Source of the DNA: an uncultured Flavobacteriaceae bacterium
Lineage (GTDB): Bacteria > Bacteroidota > Bacteroidia > Flavobacteriales > Flavobacteriaceae
Direction of reading: 5' to 3'
Length of the DNA stretch: 64,000 bases
Assembly: GCA_947500525.1 (NCBI GenBank)
Contig: CANMSH010000002.1
Coordinates: 124,001-188,000 of the forward strand
Of the stretch, positions 63,679 to 64,000 are shown in pieces (the first letter of the stretch is position 1; each line of letters begins with the position of its first letter). The translations under genes were made by a program, and so were the position numbers. The notes below the pieces were generated by a model. It ran no database searches and was not told the origin of the DNA. It saw nothing but the letters and a program-made list of their open reading frames with translations.

Positions 63679-64000
63679 AAATACTTCTAATACATCAATA
63701 TTTTTTAGAAAAAGGAGATGGGGGAGGTTCCCGCTTTAATGAAATGACTCAGGTATGGTCGGAACAGGGGCACGAAGTGACTGTTTTAGCTGGTATGGTT
63801 CATTACAATACAGGGAAGAAACCTAAAAAATATAAGAGTAAATTTATTTTTTCTGACAAAGGATTTTATGACAATGTAGATGTTATTCGTTGCCATGTTT
63901 CAGAAAGTTATAATGTAAATTTTCTTGGAAGACTATGGGCATATTTTTCTTTTGTTTTTTCGAGTATTTATGCTGGTTTATTTAAGGTAGATAAAGGATA
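63675..64000 (+). CDS. Glycosyltransferase, WbuB-like, N-terminal fragment cut by window edge
   Basis: The first 108 residues of a GT4-type transferase that continues past base 64,000. The start is TTG, overlapping the TGA stop of the lyase gene (TTGA). The frame is open to the end and reads MKILLIHQYFLEKGDGGGSRF, with MTQVWSEQGHEVTVLAGM, the canonical N-terminus of WbuB-type enzymes that add an aminodeoxy sugar in O-antigen synthesis. Donor specificity cannot be judged from this part. Confidence 0.85.
   Translation, partial: MKILLIHQYFLEKGDGGGSRFNEMTQVWSEQGHEVTVLAGMVHYNTGKKPKKYKSKFIFSDKGFYDNVDVIRCHVSESYNVNFLGRLWAYFSFVFSSIYAGLFKVDKG

Overview
The window looks like chromosome from a member of the Flavobacteriaceae or a close relative in the Bacteroidota. 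The DNA is AT-rich and has no strong Shine-Dalgarno sites. Several genes are preceded by boxes of the TTG / TAnnTTTG type that this phylum uses as promoters. Family content points the same way: a TonB-dependent receptor with DUF4249 lipoproteins, a 1111-residue SecA, a 612-residue S1, a UMF1-type MFS carrier, and many short lipoproteins. I see no rRNA, tRNA, CRISPR array, transposase or prophage gene.

Region 1 (1-35.9 kb) is mostly housekeeping. It opens with a truncated DEAD-box helicase and an outer-membrane uptake operon (two DUF4249 lipoproteins plus a receptor). A methyltransferase, two DinB-fold proteins, a three-gene hydrolase/MsrB/MsrB operon, an M48 protease lipoprotein and an MFS carrier follow. 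Next come DeaD, a TlpA-like lipoprotein without its CxxC, an ABC-F protein with one degenerate ATP site, HU, and an AAA-recQ-fmt operon. After DUF493 there is an envelope-folding module (three SurA/parvulin-like proteins and MoxR), then rpsA, a GlmM-type mutase, a TraB/GumN lipoprotein, secA, DUF2795, a cobalamin adenosyltransferase and another methyltransferase. Clear intrinsic terminators, often shared by convergent genes, separate many of these units.

Region 2 (36.0-64.0 kb, still open at the right edge) is one long plus-strand surface-polysaccharide locus of the Wzx/Wzy type. It begins with export and chain-length genes (Wza-like, Wzc-like tyrosine kinase). Three UDP-uronate genes follow: a TviB-like UDP-HexNAc dehydrogenase, UDP-glucose dehydrogenase and UDP-glucuronate 4-epimerase. 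Then comes a tightly coupled nonulosonate cassette (neuB-neuC-neuA) joined to an asparagine-synthase-type amidotransferase and an unclassified GT-B-like protein. Two different nucleotidyltransferase-fold proteins stand in tandem ahead of a MurJ-like flippase. The right part has wecB, several GT4 glycosyltransferases, a Wzy-like polymerase, a two-domain oxidoreductase fusion, a heparinase II/III-type lyase and a truncated glycosyltransferase. Together they suggest an acidic polymer containing uronic acids and a sialic-acid-like sugar, possibly with amidated uronates. The structure itself cannot be read from sequence.

The most unusual parts are the tandem nucleotidyltransferase-fold pair (48,991-51,134), the tyrosine-rich tail of the Wzc kinase encoded by a perfect 12-bp tandem repeat, a set of genes whose only sensible start is TTG followed by a lysine codon, and the asymmetric ABC-F ATP sites.
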